From positions 75,962-139,961 of the forward strand of contig CAUZDY010000002.1 in the NCBI GenBank assembly GCA_963578805.1: a stretch of DNA of 64,000 nucleotides, given 5' to 3'. Of the stretch, positions 35,309-43,689 are shown piece after piece. A program made the position numbers and the translations under genes. The notes beneath the pieces are model-generated. The model did not search any database, was not told the DNA's origin, and saw nothing but the letters and a program-made list of their open reading frames with translations. The number at the start of each line of letters is the position of its first letter. The stretch's first letter is position 1. This stretch comes from CAUZIB01 sp963578805. Its GTDB lineage: Bacteria; Acidobacteriota; Vicinamibacteria; Vicinamibacterales; UBA8438.

Positions 35309-35626
35309 ATGAATCATTGCGCTAAGTTCTTCGTGGGGCAAATCATCCATCACCAGAGGTTCGACTATCGTGGTGTGATCTTTGATGTCGACGCGACGTT
35401 TCAGGGAACCGACGAGTGGTACAAGTTGGTTGCACGGTCGAGTCCACCGAAACATCTGCCGTGGTATCACGTGCTCGTCGACGGAGCTGAGCATACAACC
35501 TATGTGGCCGAGCGCCATCTCGTCGCGTCCGACGAACGCGAGACACCGATCAACCACCCCTTGATCGCCGACCTCTGTGGCAAGCTCCACGAAGGTCGGT
35601 ACTCCTTGAGAAGCTGGCTCCAATAA
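35309..35626 (+). CDS. hspQ: HspQ/YccV-type heat shock protein, hemimethylated DNA-binding domain
   Basis: A 105-residue protein, the same length as E. coli HspQ. KFFVGQIIHHQRFDYRGVIFDVDATFQGTDEWY is the YccV-type domain start; WYHVLVDGAEHTTYVAERHL and PLIADLCGKLHEGRY complete it. E. coli HspQ enhances Lon-dependent proteolysis and was first described as a hemimethylated oriC DNA binder. ATG at 35309 lies four bases after the glycosyltransferase stop; a longer frame overlapping that gene is not used. Its operon position behind an outer-membrane protein and a glycosyltransferase is unusual and gives no functional hint. Confidence 0.9.
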   Translation: MNHCAKFFVGQIIHHQRFDYRGVIFDVDATFQGTDEWYKLVARSSPPKHLPWYHVLVDGAEHTTYVAERHLVASDERETPINHPLIADLCGKLHEGRYSLRSWLQ

Positions 35627-35629
35627 CCC

Positions 35630-36439
35630 TCAATCGATCGCGAAGCAGTAGAAGAGTCCCGCCCCGCCGGTGCTCTGTAGAGCCTCCTGACCGCACCCGC
35701 TGGACGGGTGTGCCGAATTCCACGAACTCGCGCTGTCGCTGCGGCCCATTCGGTCGTGATGGCCAACCTGAGCGCGCCCCTCATCGCTTGAGGTCCAGTT
35801 CCCGCACGCGAAGTCCTCAGCTCCAGTGAACGCCGTCCCGTCTGGCTGCGAGCCGGTCAGGATGTCGTGCCTGTTGGGTATGTCGCCGACACCGTTCACT
35901 TGGTCGAGGCGTTCGGTTGTCGCGGTCTCTTTGGTCATCCGGTTGCCATCACCGTGCAGCGCCTCTACGTTTGCCGCGACCAGCAGCCCTTCGGCGTTGT
36001 ACCAGGGACCAGTGCCGATCCGGTCACGTGCGTTGACGGCTGACTGAACCTCGCCGACCATGGTGCTCAGGTAGGCCCGCCAGGTGTGATCTCCCGCGTA
36101 CTCGGCCGTCGCTAGCGCCTGACAGTGTGCGTCGGCTCCGACCAGTCCGCCAAGGTCACCACCCGTCCCGACCCCAGTACTCGTGATAAAGAAACTTGTC
36201 ACCGACTTGGCGCCGCCCATCTCAAGATATTCTGGGACGCTCTGGGTGTCGGTCTCCTGCTCGCTTTCTGGCACTTCTTCCACGCTGGGCACAGAGCCGC
36301 CGGTCCGGCTACAACCGCCAAAAACGAGAGCCGCCACAACGACCAGGCGCAGACTAGTTGAGACACTCACGCCGAGGGGTGATCCGAACCGAGCGGGGAA
36401 CCGACGAAATGAGCGAGTTTCAACTTTTTTGGCTCTCAT
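35630..36439 (-). CDS. Lipoprotein with DUF1554-like (endostatin/lectin-like) domain
   Basis: A 269-residue exported protein. A signal peptide (LRLVVVAALVFGG-C) with a good lipobox near residue 43 follows a long polar head, so the true start may be GTG at 36370. After an acidic linker the domain reads FFITSTGVGTGGDLGGLVGADAHCQALA, HTWRAYLSTMVGEVQSAVNARDRIGTGPWYNAEG, and ends FACGNWTSS...HPSSGCGQEALQSTGGAGLFYCFA. This is the C-type-lectin/endostatin-like fold of DUF1554 proteins, with conserved cysteines. It is probably displayed on the outer membrane, perhaps binding a ligand. It converges on hspQ with only three bases between stops. Confidence 0.78.
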   Translation of the reverse strand: MRAKKVETRSFRRFPARFGSPLGVSVSTSLRLVVVAALVFGGCSRTGGSVPSVEEVPESEQETDTQSVPEYLEMGGAKSVTSFFITSTGVGTGGDLGGLVGADAHCQALATAEYAGDHTWRAYLSTMVGEVQSAVNARDRIGTGPWYNAEGLLVAANVEALHGDGNRMTKETATTERLDQVNGVGDIPNRHDILTGSQPDGTAFTGAEDFACGNWTSSDEGRAQVGHHDRMGRSDSASSWNSAHPSSGCGQEALQSTGGAGLFYCFAID

Positions 36440-36954
36440 ACCTGCAGCTTACACTAGCACTGGGACACTACCTGCAGTCTCAATAGACTCTGCTTCACCT
36501 TCGCGTGAATCGAATCGAGCTGAACGACTCGACTAACCAACCGAACCTCGTTCAACCTGCCTGACTGGACGATCACTCGCCTCAGTAACACGGCGGCACC
36601 TGGAACGGATGGCGCAATTCCCCAGACTCCCCGACGGCTGGAGAGCGCCCTCAACATCCTGGCTTCGTAAAGCAGGTTAGCAAGATTCAGGGGGGATGAC
36701 ATTCATGGTGTCGCTCTCGACCACGCGGCGAAACAGTGGCGTGACCTCCTTAGCCACGCATGGTTATTGTGCCGAGCACGCAGGTGCTGCGATAGCCCGT
36801 GCTATTTTTCTCGAACCTCCTGGATCCGAAACACAAAGGCGTGAGTATCTGACCAAACGCTTGGCGGGCGGCCTGCCACCGGGCTTTCTCGTGTCGTGGA
36901 AACGTAACTTCGGCACTCCAGAAACGACCACATGTTAGTGACCGCTTCGTTCTT
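36440..36954. other. Non-coding or decayed stretch
   Basis: No intact gene. Several short frames on both strands are open but unrecognised. On the minus strand the segment 36681-36758 reads AKEVTPLFRRVVESDTMNVIPPESC between stops, which is protein-like and may be the tail of another relic. No promoter, terminator or repeat stands out. Confidence 0.35.
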
Positions 36955-37076
36955 TTAGAACTCAAGCGAGCCACTGAAGTAGTAGCCGACAAGTCGGCTT
37001 CTTTCGATTAGGTCTCTAAGGTAAAACGACGGTGGAGGTCGAGGCATCCAGCGGCGACCCTCTTAGGGTGCCGCTG
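36955..37076 (-). pseudogene. Tail of a decayed outer-membrane protein gene
   Basis: On the minus strand, TLRGSPLDASTSTVVLP is followed, after a one-base frame change near 37020, by RDLIERSRLVGYYFSGSLEF and TAA at 36955-36957. The ending alternates hydrophobic and polar residues and finishes with phenylalanine, the C-terminal signature of outer-membrane beta-barrels. Upstream there is no intact frame, so only the last 35-40 residues survive. The family cannot be named. The fragment directly follows the broken copy of the secreted protein family on the same strand. Confidence 0.45.
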
Positions 37077-37101
37077 GCACTTCTTCACGTCTACTGGGAC
37101 T

Positions 37102-37800
37102 TCACTCTGCTGCGAGTTCTTCGAGCCTGGCTCCACGAAGCACAGTATCCACGCTGTAATTTTCCTCGTGGTAGGCGTACTCGTAGATCTGCGGAACTTC
37201 ATCGTCGAGTGGCATCAGCGGAATCTCCGCAGTCCACGGCGCTATCCACGTATCAGGATTAGTAACCGCCACGGCATAGGTGACCATTCCGGCGCCAACA
37301 CGAGTAAAGCGTTCGACAAGATGCATCGCCGGACTCGACCCACTGAGATTCGTTTCACCGGAAAAGTTGATCGTGTCGACCACTAGAATATCGCCCTCCC
37401 AGTGCCCGCGAGAATCTCCGGACCACTACCTAAGTGAGCTGTGGAGGTTCCCGTCGAGGGAGCTAATGCGCGAGTTGTGAATCAGCTCGTTCCAGACGAC
37501 GACGTAGTCAGGCGTCTGAAAGATCTGCACGTTCTGGTTGTGCGCCCCAGGAAGCATCGGCGGACCCGTATTGAACCCAAGAATGCAACGGTCACCCACG
37601 CCACGGTGCTCTTGACGGCCGGATCTCCCGCTGCGCATCCGCTCGCCGTTGCCCGTCGGGCGTAAGCGGTGGCAGACGGCCATCGGAGGGATCAATGATC
37701 AACGAGGTGCGCCGCGAGGCAACGACCGCTGATCCGCACTCATACCAGCAGTGGTCGCGACCACGCTTACGCTCAGAAACACGAATAGTTGACGGGGCAT
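37102..37800 (-). pseudogene. Broken copy of the secreted protein family found intact at 41289
   Basis: ATG at 37800 follows a perfect AGGAGG and begins a signal peptide (MPRQLFVFLSVSVVATTAG). About 75 residues are then missing compared with the intact relative. The sequence resumes as RRTSLIIDPSDGRLPPLTPDG, shifts frame near CILGFNTGPPMLPGAHNQNVQIFQTPDYVVVWNELIH, and shifts or stops again around SSLDG. It ends with GDILVVDTINFSGETN and MHLVERFTRVG...EYAYHEENYSVDTVLRGARLEELAAE. Each block has its counterpart in order in the intact 330-residue protein. At least one internal deletion, two frame changes and an in-frame TAG rule out a working gene. Confidence 0.85.
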
Positions 37801-37840
37801 CGCAACCTCCTCTTTTTTTATTTCTGAGATGAAATCCTAC

Positions 37841-37874
37841 AAAAAAAGCCCGGTGGGCGAGAGGCCCACCGGGC
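37841..37874 (-). terminator. Rho-independent terminator of the TonB-dependent receptor gene
   Basis: Two perfect 11-base arms (GCCCGGTGGGC and GCCCACCGGGC) surround a five-base loop. Read on the minus strand they are followed by seven Ts (the A-run at 37841-37847). It lies 60 bases past the receptor stop codon and is the strongest terminator in the window. Confidence 0.93.
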
Positions 37875-37933
37875 TGTCGTGTGTCATGGTCCAGAAGCGA
37901 TCGTGCGACCGCTTCGTGTCTAGCTAGCCGAGC

Positions 37934-40900
37934 CTAGAATTCGATCCCGCCGCCAACGTGAAACAGGCGACCCGCGAGAATCGCATCGACCTCATTGTTC
38001 TGCTGCGCTGCCGGCGTCAGCCACGAAGCGCCGAAGCGCTCGTTGACCCCAAGAATCTGGTTACCGTTCAACGCGTTGTAGATATCGAAGTTCGCGGTCA
38101 GTCTGGCGCCCCCAACATTCAAGGCCTTCGAGAACCGAATGTCGAGCATGTTGCGACGGTCCAGGAACTTCGAATACGGCGGAATCAGCGGAATCGACGT
38201 CACCGACGTGCATTTGGCAAACGACTTGCTTCCGCACGCCGAGAGGTTGCGGCCGAGCGAGCCCGCAATCACGCTATTAGGTGCACGCCAATCCGCATCG
38301 ATCGGCCTCCCCGCCACACTCCGGAACGAGCCGCTCAGCGAGAGGTCGTACGGTAGCGGGAAGCTGCCGAACATCTTGAAGTTGTTGTGCGCCTCCGTCC
38401 CGATCTGGGTGTCGCAGTTCAGCAGATTCTGTGGCGAATCAACCACATAGCAGCTGTTGATATTGGTGACGCCGGTATCAAAGCCGCCACCGAACTGCGC
38501 GCCGTTACCGAACCGCGTATCGATGCTGACACCAACGAAGTCCGACGTGCCGCAGTTCTTGCCGCCAGACGGGGCTCGTCCGGACGATGAGCGCTGCTGC
38601 CCGCAGGTAACTCCGGTGGCCGACCCGATGAACCCTCCGGCATCTTTCACCACCGTCAGCGATTTTCCGTACGCGTTGGGATTGATGTCATAGAGGCCGC
38701 AGAGCTCTTGTCCACCACCATTTGGTAGGCGCGCATCCGACGGCGTGGTCACGCAGTAGGGGCTGAAATCGGACGATGTGATCTCAACGTTGTCATCCGT
38801 CCGGAAGTTACCAGACCAGTTGCGGTAGTAGCCGGCGGTCAGCGAGACCCCGGTGGTCAGCTCGTGCACCACTTCGGCCGACATATCCCAGCTCATGTTC
38901 CGGTTCCCAAAGCCTTGCGTGATGGCGTCCTCATACGTGGTCGCGGCCGCTTTGGTTCCACCGAAGAGGTTGTTGCTGATCGGCCCGCATTCGCCGTTCG
39001 CGGAGAAGTTGGTCAGATCGCAGGTCGGCTTGAAGTCGCCGTTCGCGTCGTTCCAGTTGCGATTGGCACTGAGCACCGCACTCGAAACGGGGTTGATTCG
39101 TGAGACAAGGCTACTCAACGTCGTCTCCACATATCGCCCCAGGGCGAACTTGAGCGCAGTCCGCCCGCTGCCCGCCAAGTCATACGAGATACCCAGTCGC
39201 GGGTTGATATCCGTGAAGGAGATGGCGTTGGAAATCTCACCGTATGTACGCTGTGGGATGAAGTTGGTGGCGGCAAAACTCTGGGCCGGCACCCGACCAT
39301 TATATTTGTCGTACCGGAGGCCCATGTTGATCGACGCCCGGTTCAACGTCCACTGGTCCTGGATAAAGATCCCCAGAGGAGTCATGTGCTCTTTCTTCGG
39401 ATCATTGGCATACGTCGCGTGCTGGGTAATCCTGTTCGGGATGCGGCTGTGCATCTTGCCTGCCGAATCTGCGACGAGGCCACCGCGCAGGTAGTACGTC
39501 ACGTCACCCACGATATCCTGTTGGAATTCGGAGATGCCATGTTCCAGCTGGGCCCCGATCTTGAAAGCATGTGACCCCGTAACGTAGGACATCGAGGCCC
39601 GCTCGGACCAGCGATGCTTTTTGATGCGATCAGAGTAGTAGGACCGCGCGTTATACCGGAAGCCGGTTGACAGATCGCGGGTGGCGATCGCGCCCAGGAC
39701 CGACGAAAACTCGTTGGACCCTGGTGCAGGATAAGGCCACTGGCCGCGCATGTGCGAGAAACCGGCCTCAAGGAGGAGTCGGTTCGACACCGGCGAGGTG
39801 TAGGTGGCCTGATACAGCTGCTCAGGTGAGAGGTTGTACTGGTGCTGGAATGCCTCCGGTGAGAAGAACTCCCCGCGGCCCCGGTTAAAGAACGACTGGA
39901 AATCGGTGAAGATACCAATCTTGTTCCGGTCCGATAGCTGCCACGTCAACCGCCCCCCGACGCTCCTCATCCACTCCGTGCGGTACGCCCTTCGACCCGT
40001 GTCGGGTGTGTATAAGAGATTGGCCGAGCCAATGGTGGTGTTGAAGTAGGTGTTGGGTATCGTGTTCTTGTTACGCGCTGCGCGTGTCGCGGCGAAGAAC
40101 CACAGCTTGTCTTCCTTGATCGGACCACCGAAGGTCCCGTCAACATTGTAGAAAAGAAGCATCTCGTTCGAGAACAGGACGCCTTGGTCCTTCAGGTTCT
40201 GATCTATGTTGTCAGCCTGCAGGCCGTCGTTGGAATAGCGCAGGTCGAACATGCCCGTATACTGGTTCCCGCCCTCTTTGGGAATCAGGTTCATAATCAT
40301 CGTCGCTTTGCTCTCGGCATTGCCGCCGCCAGTCTCCATGACCGTTTCCGACGAGAATGACGTGTTCACCATATAGATGATCGACGACCCGTTCGGGTCG
40401 GCGATGCCCATCCCGTCAAACAGCATTTCGGAGTCGCTCTTGCCGTGAAAGAACAGCGCACCGCTTTGGCCGTTGGACCGGTAGAGACCAGACGTCCCGC
40501 CAACGTCGGCGGTGCCGGTAACCCCAGGAACGAGCGAGATGAGCGAGGACGCCACAGCCTTTAGACCGGTCGGCAGCGTCTCGAGCAGTTCGGTCGAAAT
40601 CGCCGACTGCGCAACGGTGTTTTGCACGTCAACCAGTGGGCTCGCGCCGGTGACCGTGATCGTCTCCTCGATACCACCGACTTGCATGGCGGCGTCGACA
40701 TTAGCCGTGAAATTCGCTCCCAGCTCGATACCTTCCGCGATGACCGTCGAAAAGCCCGGGAGCGTAAAGGTGACCGAATACGTGCCAGGCACGAGACCCA
40801 CAAACGCGTAAAGTCCCTGGCCATCGGTGAAGGCCGTGCGAACTGCTTCAATCAGCACCGGGCTAGCTGCCTCGACGGTGACACCGGGCAGCACGCCGCC

Positions 40901-41014
40901 GGTGTCGTCAGTCACCGTACCGGCAATACCCTGTGCCGATGCCGTGGACGCAACAAACATCAGTAGCGCCACCAGTAAAGCACTGCCGAAATACGAAAAA
41001 CGGTTCCTAATCAT
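37934..41014 (-). CDS. TonB-dependent receptor with carboxypeptidase-regulatory-like N-terminus
   Basis: A 1026-residue outer-membrane protein. Signal peptide to ASTASA-Q (27). Residues 28-110 form a carboxypeptidase-regulatory-like domain (GIAGTVTDDTGGVLPGVTVEAASP, GLYAFVGLVPGTYSVTFTLPGF). A plug-like region follows (EETITVTGASPLVDVQNT), then a large beta-barrel (GTFGGPIKEDKLWFFAATR; FLDRRNMLDIRFSKALNVGG) ending GGGIEF. This Oar-like architecture is characteristic of Acidobacteriota receptors, for which substrates are mostly unknown. AGGAGGAG stands before the ATG, a good promoter lies about 90 bases upstream and a strong terminator downstream, so it is a well-defined single-gene unit. No TonB/ExbBD genes are nearby. 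Confidence 0.93.
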   Translation of the reverse strand: MIRNRFSYFGSALLVALLMFVASTASAQGIAGTVTDDTGGVLPGVTVEAASPVLIEAVRTAFTDGQGLYAFVGLVPGTYSVTFTLPGFSTVIAEGIELGANFTANVDAAMQVGGIEETITVTGASPLVDVQNTVAQSAISTELLETLPTGLKAVASSLISLVPGVTGTADVGGTSGLYRSNGQSGALFFHGKSDSEMLFDGMGIADPNGSSIIYMVNTSFSSETVMETGGGNAESKATMIMNLIPKEGGNQYTGMFDLRYSNDGLQADNIDQNLKDQGVLFSNEMLLFYNVDGTFGGPIKEDKLWFFAATRAARNKNTIPNTYFNTTIGSANLLYTPDTGRRAYRTEWMRSVGGRLTWQLSDRNKIGIFTDFQSFFNRGRGEFFSPEAFQHQYNLSPEQLYQATYTSPVSNRLLLEAGFSHMRGQWPYPAPGSNEFSSVLGAIATRDLSTGFRYNARSYYSDRIKKHRWSERASMSYVTGSHAFKIGAQLEHGISEFQQDIVGDVTYYLRGGLVADSAGKMHSRIPNRITQHATYANDPKKEHMTPLGIFIQDQWTLNRASINMGLRYDKYNGRVPAQSFAATNFIPQRTYGEISNAISFTDINPRLGISYDLAGSGRTALKFALGRYVETTLSSLVSRINPVSSAVLSANRNWNDANGDFKPTCDLTNFSANGECGPISNNLFGGTKAAATTYEDAITQGFGNRNMSWDMSAEVVHELTTGVSLTAGYYRNWSGNFRTDDNVEITSSDFSPYCVTTPSDARLPNGGGQELCGLYDINPNAYGKSLTVVKDAGGFIGSATGVTCGQQRSSSGRAPSGGKNCGTSDFVGVSIDTRFGNGAQFGGGFDTGVTNINSCYVVDSPQNLLNCDTQIGTEAHNNFKMFGSFPLPYDLSLSGSFRSVAGRPIDADWRAPNSVIAGSLGRNLSACGSKSFAKCTSVTSIPLIPPYSKFLDRRNMLDIRFSKALNVGGARLTANFDIYNALNGNQILGVNERFGASWLTPAAQQNNEVDAILAGRLFHVGGGIEF

Positions 41015-41107
41015 CGACGACTCCTCCTTTCCCCAATACGGTGGGGACCCGGAACTTTAAGCCAGCGCCTGCGCGGAGACTTCCCGCGCCAACGAAATTA
41101 CCGGCTA

Positions 41108-41136
41108 GTTTTAACACTTTCAGAATTGCCCGTCAA
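41108..41136 (-). promoter_or_regulatory. Sigma70-type promoter of the TonB-dependent receptor gene
   Basis: On the minus strand TTGACG (41131-41136) and TAAAAC (41108-41113) are separated by exactly 17 bases. Transcription would start near 41101, giving a leader of about 87 bases before the ATG. The location, spacing and box quality make this the best promoter in the window. Confidence 0.75.
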
Positions 41137-41288
41137 GCCGCCGCGCCTGAGACCGGTCTGACAACCTCTTGCGAAGAGTAGTTAACCACGTGTAGCCTGG
41201 ATAAACTTGGGGCACGACCACTACACCGCTCGCTCAACATGAGAATGTTACAGCCTGCGGCGCTCAAAAAAAGAGAGAGTGAGATCAG

Positions 41289-42281
41289 ATGAATGTTCAA
41301 CTCCTTGCTATCGTCCGGGCGCTTGCTATTCTAATCGCGCTCTTCTCGGCGACGTCTGGATCTGCCGTCGCCCAGCCGGTATTATCGCCCGCCTCGCCGG
41401 CGGTGCCACGTATGCCAGATGGTCGACCCAACCTCCAGGGTATCTGGGATTTTGGCTCCCTGACACCCTTGCAACGACCCGCCGCGCTAGCCGGGAAGCA
41501 ATTTTTAACGGAGGAGGACGTGTCGTCTCTGGAAGCGCAGGCAGCGGCTCAGGTCGACCTCCCACCACGCTCCGGCGATCCCGGTTCTTATAATCGGTTT
41601 TGGATGGACCGAGGTACGAGGGTCGCTCAAACGAAACGAACATCGCTGATTATCGATCCGCCGGACGGGCAACTGCCTGCCTACGCGCCTGCCGGAAGGG
41701 ACCGGATGGCTTCCCGCGAGGAAGCGCGACGCCGGAGTGCAGGTCCGGAGGATCGCGACGTGGACGAGCGATGCATTCTTGGTTTTAATTCCGGTCCGCC
41801 AATGTTGCCCGGCGCGTACAATAATTTCGTCCAGCTGTTTCAGATTCCCGGATACGTCGTGATTCTTAACGAAATGGTAAACGACGTTCGGCTTATTCCT
41901 CTTGGTGGCCGTCCGCCTCTACCCCCGCAGATACGCCAGTGGAGGGGTGACTCACGTGGTCGCTGGGAGGGAGATACCCTGGTGGTCGAAACTCGGAATT
42001 TTATGGACCTTGGCACCGCGCATCCTGCACCCAACATGGAACTCCTAGAAGCCTTGGGTCCGAAACTTCATTTAGTCGAACGGTTCAGTCGTCTAGACAC
42101 CGATACGCTCCTCTATCAATTCACGATCAATGATCCGACGGCATGGACGCAGCCATGGAGCGTCGAGATGACGATGACGAAGACTGAGGACACGCTGTAT
42201 GAGTACGCGTGTCACGAAGGCAACTACGGCCTGGCCAATATCCTCGCCGGCGCTCAGGCCGACGACCGCGCATCGCGGTAA
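41289..42281 (+). CDS. Secreted protein of unknown function, Acidobacteriota-type family
   Basis: A 330-residue exported protein; signal peptide ALAILIALFSATSGSAVA-Q. The mature protein reads RMPDGRPNLQGIWDFGSLTPLQRP, RTSLIIDPPDGQLPAYAP, RCILGFNSGPPMLPGAYNNFVQLFQIPGYVVILNEMVNDVRLIPL, GDSRGRWEGDTLVVETRNF and LHLVERFSRLDTDTLLYQFTI...YEYACHEGNYGLANIL. I recognise this as a very common but functionally unknown family of exported proteins in Acidobacteriota-like genomes; the repeated beta-strands and paired WEGDTLVVET/LVERF motifs suggest a lipocalin-like or beta-sandwich fold, which is inference. It is divergent from the TonB-dependent receptor, on whose far side a wrecked copy lies. Confidence 0.85.
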   Translation: MNVQLLAIVRALAILIALFSATSGSAVAQPVLSPASPAVPRMPDGRPNLQGIWDFGSLTPLQRPAALAGKQFLTEEDVSSLEAQAAAQVDLPPRSGDPGSYNRFWMDRGTRVAQTKRTSLIIDPPDGQLPAYAPAGRDRMASREEARRRSAGPEDRDVDERCILGFNSGPPMLPGAYNNFVQLFQIPGYVVILNEMVNDVRLIPLGGRPPLPPQIRQWRGDSRGRWEGDTLVVETRNFMDLGTAHPAPNMELLEALGPKLHLVERFSRLDTDTLLYQFTINDPTAWTQPWSVEMTMTKTEDTLYEYACHEGNYGLANILAGAQADDRASR

Positions 42282-42403
42282 GTTGCCTGCGGATGTGAGC
42301 CGCGCTCTCCGACTGTTCAGCGTCCAGACACGCAACCGTCTCAACTATGCGCGTGGCCAGAAACCAGGGAACGGCAGCGGAAGAACGCCTCACAATTCAT
42401 CCG

Positions 42404-43573
42404 ATGACGCGGCATTATTCATCGCGCGCTGAATCGATCCTGCCGTTCTTGGCCATGGAAGTCATGGAACGCGGGATGACCATGGCCCGCTCCGGTATCG
42501 ACGTTGTGCAGCTCGGTGTCGGGGAGCCAGGTTTTCCGCCACCTCTAAAGGTCGTCGAGGCCGTCGCGGCGGCCGTCGCGGCCGGCGATACACACTACAC
42601 GGATAGCCGCGGCCTCTACACCTTACGCGAGGCGATCGCCGCTGACTGCAAACGTCGTCGCGGCGTCCCCATGAGTCCCGATCGAATTATCGTGACCGGC
42701 GGCTCGTCTCCGGCCCTGTTTCTTGTGTTCAACCTGCTACTCGACCCAGGCGACGAGATCATCATCCCAACGCCCCACTATCCGTGTTACATAAATATGA
42801 TCGCAGTCTGCGGCGGCCGCTCGATCCTCGTTCCTACCTCTCCCAACGACGGCTACCGCATCGATATCGACCGAGTGAGTGCCGCCATCACGCCGCGCAC
42901 CAAGGGTATCCTCGTTGCCTCGCCAGCCAACCCCACGGGTGCCGTCCAGCCTCCGGAGGTGATCGGAGCCCTATCGAACCTTGGCGTACCCATTCTGTCC
43001 GATGAGATTTACGACGGTCTCTTGTTCGACGGCGCCATCAACACGTCGCCTCTGGCGTCAACTGACGACTGCTTTGTCTTCGACGGGTTCTCTAAACGTT
43101 ACGCCATGACCGGGTTCCGGCTCGGGTACGTCATCGCGCCCGAGCGCGCGATTCGTGCGCTCGTGTGCATGCAGCAGAACCTATTTATTTCCACCGCACA
43201 CTTTGTGCAGACGGTTGGTCTGAGTGCGCTTGAGCACGGCGACGCACACCTGCAGACTATGCTCACCGAATACGGCAGGCGGCGGAGTCTGCTTCTCGAT
43301 GGCATCCGCAGTCTCGGCCTAGCTGTCCCAATTGCACCGACCGGCGCCTTCTACGTACTGGCCGACGCGCGCCACCTCGGTCCCGACTCGCTCGCGCTGG
43401 CCTTCGATATCCTCGAGCGGGCCCGCGTCGCACTCGGGCCGGGCCGCGACTTTGGCGAGATAGCCGAGGGCTTTCTGCGATTTTCCTTTGCCGCTACATA
43501 CGAGGACATCGCCGAGGCACTCGGGCGCCTGCACGACGTATTGCCGGAGATGGCCGTTCGCGCTCACGACTGA
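42404..43573 (+). CDS. Class I/II PLP-dependent aminotransferase (AspC-like)
   Basis: A 389-residue cytoplasmic enzyme. VVQLGVGEPGFPPPLKVVEA, DTHYTDSRGLYTLREAIA, VTGGSSPALFLVFN, ASPANPTGAVQ, LSDEIYDGLLF and FDGFSKRYAMTGFRLGYV (PLP lysine about 231) give the full motif set of aspartate-type aminotransferases. It differs clearly from the two other class I/II enzymes in this window. ATG at 42404 matches the usual family start (SRAESILPFLAMEV); a frame from 42347 adds 19 residues. The substrate is unknown. It sits among exported proteins but has no signal peptide itself. Confidence 0.92.
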   Translation: MTRHYSSRAESILPFLAMEVMERGMTMARSGIDVVQLGVGEPGFPPPLKVVEAVAAAVAAGDTHYTDSRGLYTLREAIAADCKRRRGVPMSPDRIIVTGGSSPALFLVFNLLLDPGDEIIIPTPHYPCYINMIAVCGGRSILVPTSPNDGYRIDIDRVSAAITPRTKGILVASPANPTGAVQPPEVIGALSNLGVPILSDEIYDGLLFDGAINTSPLASTDDCFVFDGFSKRYAMTGFRLGYVIAPERAIRALVCMQQNLFISTAHFVQTVGLSALEHGDAHLQTMLTEYGRRRSLLLDGIRSLGLAVPIAPTGAFYVLADARHLGPDSLALAFDILERARVALGPGRDFGEIAEGFLRFSFAATYEDIAEALGRLHDVLPEMAVRAHD

Positions 43574-43689
43574 ACCGCCTTGGTCCACCTGTTTTCTGTC
43601 GTGTCTGGTGCGTCGAGATGCGGAGAGTATCGGTTGAAGTCGCTAAAGGGATCGACTACGGGTTTGAGATGGCAGAGTTTGGCGAGTTC

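Noticed and set aside
36984..36999. AGCCGAC-AA-GTCGGCT hairpin as a terminator
   Set aside because: The two-base loop is too tight and the sequence lies within the readable tail of an outer-membrane protein relic.
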